Shown here: positions 1 through 4,527 of the stretch, one piece after another
How positions within the stretch are numbered: position 1 is the stretch's first letter
How the letters are laid out: every line of letters begins with the position of its first letter
Source: Paracoccaceae bacterium
GTDB lineage: Bacteria; Pseudomonadota; Alphaproteobacteria; Rhodobacterales; Rhodobacteraceae
DNA: 7,320 nucleotides
Assembly (NCBI GenBank): GCA_023254015.1
Contig: JALQYS010000308.1
Coordinates: forward strand, 1 to 7,320
Reading direction: 5' to 3'
Notes under the pieces: model-generated
Told to the model about the DNA's origin: nothing
Database searches by the model: none
What the model saw: only the letters and a program-made list of their open reading frames with translations
Program-made: the position numbers and the translations under genes

Positions 1-916
1 AATCATAGGCCGACAGCTTGACCGTCGCCTCCTGCCCCATCCGGACCGAGGCGATGTCGCGCGGTTTCACCTTGGCCTCGACAAAAAGCTCGTCGTCAAG
101 CGGGATGATCTGCAGGATTTCCTCGCCCGGGCGCACCACGCCGCCGATGGTGGTGACCGACAGCTTGTTCACCACGCCCCGCATCGGCGCCAGAAGGGTG
201 GTGCGCGACAGCTGATCTTCCGACAGCTTGCGTTTCTGGCGCAGGCTGGCCAGCTCGGCTTGCGTCTTGGCATAGTCTGTGGCGCGTTCCTTTTCGGTCG
301 CGGTCACCGCCTCGGACAACTTGTTCTGGGCATCCGAATGGGCCTTTTTGGCCCGCGTCACCTCGATCAGCGGGGCGATTTCGCGGTCATACATCTTTTG
401 CACAAGGTCAAGCTCCTTGGCCGTCTGTTCGGCCACCGCCTTGGCCCCTTCGACGCGCGCGGTGTATTCGCCAAGGCGCGCGGTCAGAAGCCGGCGCTCT
501 GACGCGGCGATGGCGGGCACGCGCTGTTCCACCTCGGCCGGAATGGCGAAATCGGCCTCGCCCAGCATCTCGGCCTCAAGCCGCAGGCGGCGGATGTCCA
601 GCGCGGCAATCTCGTCATCCAGTTCGTCCACCGTGGCTCGGTATTGCGTGCCGTAAAGCCGGGCCAGGATCTGGCCCTCTTCCACAACATCGCCTTCGGC
701 CACATGCAGTTCGGCCAGAATCCCGCCTTCGAGGTTCTGGATGATCTGCGGCCGCGATGAGGACACCACCTCGCCGGTCGCGCGCACGATCTCGTCCACC
801 CAGGCCAGCGCGGCCCACAGGATGAACAGCACGCCCGTCAGCACGATGGCCCAGGTCACAAGGCTGGGCCCCCGGCCACGCGCGACAATCTCTTCCTGAT
901 AGTCCAGAACGCTCAT
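1..916 (-). CDS. HlyD-family type I secretion periplasmic adaptor (membrane fusion protein), 3' end cut by window
   Basis: This protein should link the inner-membrane ABC exporter to the TolC-like channel across the periplasm. The reading frame is open from the ATG at 916-914 to the window edge, giving 305 residues with no stop; the C-terminus lies outside. Visible order: short cytoplasmic N-terminus; one transmembrane helix at about residues 21-40 (TWAIVLTGVLFILWAALAWV); the first half of a lipoyl/barrel-sandwich domain at about 46-90 (GEVVSSSRPQIIQNLEGGIL, then EGDVVEEGQIL); a long charged helical hairpin at about 90-238; and the returning half with the family-typical LLAPMRGVVNKLSVTTIGGV (241-260), VRPGEEILQIIP and VKPRDIASVRMGQ. 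This layout fits the type I secretion HlyD family (TIGR01843 style). The start overlaps the stop of the upstream ABC gene in ATGA, so translation is probably coupled; only a weak purine run (GCGGGGGCGA) precedes it. In LapA-type systems the equivalent is LapC. The family assignment is firm; the substrate is inferred from the neighbours. Confidence 0.95.
   Translation of the reverse strand, partial: MSVLDYQEEIVARGRGPSLVTWAIVLTGVLFILWAALAWVDEIVRATGEVVSSSRPQIIQNLEGGILAELHVAEGDVVEEGQILARLYGTQYRATVDELDDEIAALDIRRLRLEAEMLGEADFAIPAEVEQRVPAIAASERRLLTARLGEYTARVEGAKAVAEQTAKELDLVQKMYDREIAPLIEVTRAKKAHSDAQNKLSEAVTATEKERATDYAKTQAELASLRQKRKLSEDQLSRTTLLAPMRGVVNKLSVTTIGGVVRPGEEILQIIPLDDELFVEAKVKPRDIASVRMGQEATVKLSAYD
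913..916 (-). other. ATGA start/stop overlap (ABC exporter stop, HlyD adaptor start)
   Basis: The exporter TGA (915-913) overlaps the adaptor ATG (916-914). This 4-bp overlap is the common sign of translational coupling within an operon. It also supports the adaptor start, because the next codons encode the short cytoplasmic tail and membrane helix expected of the family. Confidence 0.85.
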
Positions 917-3147
917 GTCTTCGCCCCCGCCTGAACCTTGGCCAGATGGGCCAGAACCTGATCGCGCGGGCCGTCCACGGCCAGCTTGCCATTCTGCAGG
1001 ATCAGCGTGCGGCTGGTCAGTTGCAGGATCGGCACGCGGTGGGTGGCGATGATCGCCGTGCGGCCCTGAAGCCAGCTGCCCAGCCGCGAGACGAGGGTGC
1101 TTTCCAGCGTCTGGTCCAGGGCCGAGGTCGGCTCGTCCAGGATCGCCACTGCCGGGTCTTGCAGCCAGATCCGCGCCCAGCCGATCGACTGGCGTTGGCC
1201 AACCGACCGGCCCTCGCCCATCTCCTTGATCTCCAGATCCAGGCCGCGCGGGTGGTTGCGGACAAAGGGGCCAAGCCCCGCGAAATCCAGTGCGGCGAAA
1301 AGCCGGTCGTCGTCACGCTCCAGCTGCGTCAGGTTCAGGTTGTCGCGCAGCGTGCCGGCAAAGAGCCGCACATCCTGCCCCAGATAGCCCAGCCCCCGGC
1401 GCAGATCGCGCGGGTGCAGCTGGTCCATGTCCACCCCGTCCAGCAGGATGCGCCCGCGCGTGGGTTCATAAAGACCCGCCAGCAGGCGCAAGAGCGTCGA
1501 CTTGCCCGACCCATTCGCCCCCAGAACCGCCACATGCTGGCTTTGCGGAATGGCAAGGGCGTTGATTTCCACCGTGGGCGGGGAATTCGCGTCATAGCGG
1601 AATTCCAGATTGCGCAGCTCATACATGCCCAAAAGGCGGTTGCGGCGCAGGTAGTGGCGGCCTTCCTCCTCGTATTGCTTCGAGTTGGCAATCGCCTCAA
1701 GCCCGTCCAGCGCCGCCTTCACATTGGTCCATTTCGCAAGGGTCGAGGACAGCGCCGCCAGCGGGCCAAGGGTGCGGCCGGTCAGAATGCCGATGGCGAT
1801 GATCGTGCCGACGGTGAATTCACCGGCAAAAACCAGATAGGCGCCGAAGATCACCGCCACGACATAGGTTGCCTGCTGCACCGCCGCCGCCCAATAGCCC
1901 AGCATCGCCGTCAGGTGGCGCTGGTCGGCCGATCGGGCCGCCGACAGGGCCGAGAGCTCGTTCCAGATGCGCTTGACCCGGTCTTCACCACGCTGGGTGG
2001 TGACGGTTTCCGCCTCGAAGATCGCCTCATAGAGCAGCCGCGCCGATTTCTGGCTGGCGCCCTGCGTGGCTGCGGTCAGGGCCATCATCCTTTTCTGCAA
2101 AAGAAAGCCCGGCAGCACCATCAGCACCCCGCCGATGAACAGCACCCAGACAAGGTTGCCGCCGATTGACGCGACAAGGGCCAGAAAGATCAAGAGGAAG
2201 GGCAGGTCGGCCACCGTGCCGATGGTCGAGGCGGTAAAGAACTCGCGCACCGAGGAAAATTCGCGCATGGCAGAAAACACCTGACTGGGCGATTTCTGCC
2301 CCGGCCCGGTTTTCATGCCCAGAAGCCTGTCCATCAGCCGGCCTTGCACCGTCAGTTCAATGCGCTTGCCGGTGACATCCATCAGCCCCGAACGCGCCAG
2401 CTTCAACGCCGCCTCCAGCGCGATGGCCAGCATCGCCCCCCAGGCCAAGACCCACAGCGTGGGCTCGGACTGATAGGGGATCACCCGGTCATAGACTTGC
2501 ATGGAAAACAGCGATACCGAAACCGCCAGCAGATTGGCCACAAGGCTGCCTGCGGCGACCTCAAGCATCTGGCGGCGATAGTTCTGCAGCTCCGACCAGA
2601 ACCAATGGCCCGAGCCGGTGCCGACCGCGTGGCGCTTTTCAAGCTCGGCCATGGTGGTCTTGGCGCGCAAGAGGCGGCCGGAATAGACCTGCCCGAAATC
2701 ATGGGCCGACACCTCGGCCCGCATGTCGGGGCAGGTCGTGTCATAGATCTGCACGCCGTTTTCGTCCTGCGACAGGACCAGAACGATCTGGCCCGAGGTC
2801 ATCTCGGCCAGCGCCGGCAGATGCCTCGCCGTGGGCATCTGCACTTTTTCGACTGCCGTCGTCAGGCCACAATCCTTCAGGGCCTTGGCGATCTCGGTCA
2901 GGCCAAGCGCGCCGGAGGCGGCGGCAAGCTGAAGGTTTTCCAGAATATCGGCCACGGCGATGTCCTGCCCGACCAGACCCGAAAAGACCGAGGCAAGCTG
3001 GGCGCGGGCAAGGGCGCGATTGGTGTGCCGGGGCTTGACCGGGCGTTCGGTGGGGGCAGGGCGCAGCGGCTGGCCATAGGCCTGTCCCTGGCCCACGGTC
3101 GCCCGGCTGGTCGCATTCATGTCAAAGGCGATGATTTTTTCCGTCAC
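913..3147 (-). CDS. Type I secretion system permease/ATPase, LapB/LssB type with degenerate C39-like domain
   Basis: Inner-membrane ABC exporter expected to recognise the C-terminus of the neighbouring repeat protein and drive its export with ATP. It has 744 residues, normal for the LssB family (TIGR03375 style). Residues about 45-165 form a C39-peptidase-like domain with no Cys at the expected catalytic position, so it should bind substrate rather than cleave it. Residues about 195-475 hold six predicted membrane helices (roughly 197-217, 230-250, 313-332, 333-352, 417-440, 445-468). The nucleotide-binding domain shows Walker A GANGSGKST (543-551), Q-loop Q591, a non-canonical signature RSVGQRQ (647-653), Walker B AVAILDEP with catalytic E672, D-loop SALD (675-678) and H-loop H703. 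I chose the GTG at 3147-3145 because it overlaps the tolC stop in GTGA, implying coupled translation; the next Met (codon 10, 3120) lacks a well-placed ribosome binding site. The stop overlaps the adaptor ATG. Confidence 0.96.
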   Translation of the reverse strand: MTEKIIAFDMNATSRATVGQGQAYGQPLRPAPTERPVKPRHTNRALARAQLASVFSGLVGQDIAVADILENLQLAAASGALGLTEIAKALKDCGLTTAVEKVQMPTARHLPALAEMTSGQIVLVLSQDENGVQIYDTTCPDMRAEVSAHDFGQVYSGRLLRAKTTMAELEKRHAVGTGSGHWFWSELQNYRRQMLEVAAGSLVANLLAVSVSLFSMQVYDRVIPYQSEPTLWVLAWGAMLAIALEAALKLARSGLMDVTGKRIELTVQGRLMDRLLGMKTGPGQKSPSQVFSAMREFSSVREFFTASTIGTVADLPFLLIFLALVASIGGNLVWVLFIGGVLMVLPGFLLQKRMMALTAATQGASQKSARLLYEAIFEAETVTTQRGEDRVKRIWNELSALSAARSADQRHLTAMLGYWAAAVQQATYVVAVIFGAYLVFAGEFTVGTIIAIGILTGRTLGPLAALSSTLAKWTNVKAALDGLEAIANSKQYEEEGRHYLRRNRLLGMYELRNLEFRYDANSPPTVEINALAIPQSQHVAVLGANGSGKSTLLRLLAGLYEPTRGRILLDGVDMDQLHPRDLRRGLGYLGQDVRLFAGTLRDNLNLTQLERDDDRLFAALDFAGLGPFVRNHPRGLDLEIKEMGEGRSVGQRQSIGWARIWLQDPAVAILDEPTSALDQTLESTLVSRLGSWLQGRTAIIATHRVPILQLTSRTLILQNGKLAVDGPRDQVLAHLAKVQAGAKT
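3144..3147 (-). other. GTGA start/stop overlap (tolC-like stop, ABC exporter start)
   Basis: The TGA of the channel gene (3146-3144) shares two bases with the GTG start of the exporter (3147-3145). The upstream sequence has only a weak GGGG run, so the exporter is probably translated by coupling to the channel gene. This would keep component levels linked. Confidence 0.7.
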
Positions 3148-4505
3148 ATCCGCGCCCCATCTACCAAAAGCCCGCGATCCCGCGCGATTTCCAGCTCGCG
3201 CAGGGCGATCTCATGGCCAAGCGCCACCTGATCCCGCTCCAGCCGCGCATAGCTGTCATACTGCGCCACAAGTTCCAGAAGCGTCCGGCGGCCAAGGCGA
3301 TACTGTTCGACGAAAAGCTCAAGGTTGGCTTCGGTCTGGGCCAGAACCTCAGCCCCCTTGGCCTGCTGCGAGGCAAGCTGCGCAATCTCCCGCTCCAGCG
3401 CCACGATGCGGCGCTGCGCCGTTTCGGCGGCCTCGGCCTCGCGCCGGGCGACCACATCGGCGGTTGCGTCCAGCGCGGCCAGCTCTTCCCGGGTGCCCCA
3501 GCCCAGAAGGCCGGCCCCGCCAAGGCGCACTCCGGGGTCGATGCCATCGGAATTGACGTCGGCGCTGGCGGTGAGGCTGGGCATCAGACCCGCCCGCGCG
3601 ATCCGGCTTTCGGCAATCGATCGGGCCCCTTCACCCCGCGCCTTCACCACCGAAAGCGGCTCGTCCGCCCGGCCGGAAAGGGCAAGCCGGTCGATCCCCC
3701 GCACGCCGTCCAGAGGGCCTGCCGCCATCGCCGCCAGTTCGGCCATGGCCGAGACTTCGGCCTCGCGGTCCGCCGCGCGCGTGGCGTCCATCTCGATCAG
3801 CTTCTGCGCGATGACCTGCTGTTCAGAGCGGTCCGACAGACCGCCTTCAACCCTTTGGCGCATCACATCGGCAAAGCCCGCCAGCCGGTCAGCCGCGCGC
3901 GCCGACACCGCACCCTGCGCCCGGGCGCGCTCGGCCTTGACGTAATGGCTCAGGCCTTCGAAGAGCCGCTGGTTGATCTCGGTCGACAGCGTGACAGCGG
4001 CCACCTCGACGTCGGCGGCGGCATAGGCGCGTTCCGCCTTGCGCTTGCCGTGGTCGAACAGCGCCTGTTCCAGCACCAGCCCCGCCACCAGGCCGTTGAG
4101 CGAGGTCAGCGTCACGGCAGGGCCCAGCTTGGGCAACCAGTTCTTTGCCCGCGCCTCTGACCGCAGCCGCGCAATGCGCAGTTCGGCGGCGGCCGTTCCG
4201 GCATCGGCGGCCAGCACCGCATCGGCCACCCGCGCATAGCCGCTGCCGGGGACCAGCACGCTTTGGCGCGCCTGAAGCTGCGAGATCAGCGCCGAGCCGC
4301 CCTGTGCCGGCTGGCCCGCAGCATCGGTCGGCGCAAGGTTCATGCGGCTGGCCGGGCCTGCGCCGCTGCCGCCCACGCCGCCCACGCCGCTGCCGCCTGC
4401 GCCCATGCAGCCCGCCAGCAGCAGGACAGCAAGGCCAAGCGCGGCCGTTGGCCGGGCGGAGAGCCTGCTCTCCGCGCCGGACCTGAGGAGGCGGTCCTTG
4501 GGCAT
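3144..4505 (-). CDS. TolC-family outer-membrane channel protein, predicted lipoprotein (type I secretion)
   Basis: Outer-membrane and periplasmic-tunnel component of the exporter, 453 residues. The N-terminus is a lipoprotein signal: basic n-region, hydrophobic AALGLAVLLL and lipobox LAGC with Cys33, the only cysteine in the protein. A Gly/Ser-rich tether follows (35-50). The mature part shows the internal duplication of the TolC fold. The first half has NWLPKLGP (122-129) and LFDHGKRKAE (149-158), matching the 'P-x-L ... LFD-G-R' pattern, followed by long helices. The second half repeats it with GLMPSLTASADVNSDG and GWGTREE. Near the C-terminus VEQYRLGRRTLLELVAQYDS (399-418) is the characteristic 'Q-Y-x-x-G-x-R-T-L-L-E-L' helix. 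The ATG at 4505 has a good ribosome binding site (GGAGAA, 7 nt upstream) and lies 22 bp after the repeat-protein stop. The 3' end overlaps the ABC gene start. It corresponds in position and role to LapE-type channels. Classical E. coli TolC is not lipidated, although some RND-partner channels such as OprM are. Confidence 0.93.
   Translation of the reverse strand: MPKDRLLRSGAESRLSARPTAALGLAVLLLAGCMGAGGSGVGGVGGSGAGPASRMNLAPTDAAGQPAQGGSALISQLQARQSVLVPGSGYARVADAVLAADAGTAAAELRIARLRSEARAKNWLPKLGPAVTLTSLNGLVAGLVLEQALFDHGKRKAERAYAAADVEVAAVTLSTEINQRLFEGLSHYVKAERARAQGAVSARAADRLAGFADVMRQRVEGGLSDRSEQQVIAQKLIEMDATRAADREAEVSAMAELAAMAAGPLDGVRGIDRLALSGRADEPLSVVKARGEGARSIAESRIARAGLMPSLTASADVNSDGIDPGVRLGGAGLLGWGTREELAALDATADVVARREAEAAETAQRRIVALEREIAQLASQQAKGAEVLAQTEANLELFVEQYRLGRRTLLELVAQYDSYARLERDQVALGHEIALRELEIARDRGLLVDGARM
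4456..4475 (-). other. Perfect inverted repeat in codons 11-17 of the tolC-like gene
   Basis: A 9-bp arm (GCGGAGAGC on the mRNA strand), a 2-nt centre and the complementary arm GCTCTCCGC form a perfect GC-rich hairpin starting 30 nt downstream of the start codon. It codes for A-E-S-R-L-S-A in the signal-peptide n-region. The first seven bases of the 5' arm (GCGGAGA) repeat the sequence of the ribosome binding site at 4514-4520. There is no U-tract, so it is not a classical intrinsic terminator. A regulatory role is unproven. Confidence 0.5.
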
Positions 4506-4512
4506 GGCCCTG

Positions 4513-4520
4513 TTCTCCGC
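4513..4520 (-). promoter_or_regulatory. Ribosome binding site of the tolC-like gene
   Basis: The minus strand reads GCGGAGAA, with the GGAG core ending 7 nt before the ATG at 4505. It sits inside the 22-bp gap after the adhesin TAA and is the only strong Shine-Dalgarno-like sequence at a junction in the window. The two downstream genes start at overlapping codons with weak sites. Confidence 0.75.
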
Positions 4521-4527
4521 TTCTGCC

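Noticed and set aside
946..2169. Long plus-strand open frame (407 codons) opposite the ABC exporter
   Set aside because: It lies wholly opposite a gene with all ABC motifs intact. The translation is rich in Arg, Gln and His with no domain pattern, as expected for an antisense shadow in GC-rich DNA.
2866..2874. Asp-Cys-Gly at exporter residues 92-94 as a C39 catalytic motif
   Set aside because: It lies after the helix corresponding to a later part of the C39 fold, too far from the N-terminal active-site position, and lacks the following Ala-Cys of the DCGxAC pattern.
2344..4160. Plus-strand open frames opposite the exporter start and the channel gene (2344-3231, 3213-4160)
   Set aside because: They are antisense to well-supported genes, have no recognisable domain and overlap each other; treated as shadows.
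4479..4497. Second short inverted repeat (GGACC, 9-nt loop, GGTCC) next to the tolC hairpin
   Set aside because: A 5-bp stem is expected by chance in GC-rich coding sequence, and no U-tract follows, so it is not called a terminator or regulatory element.
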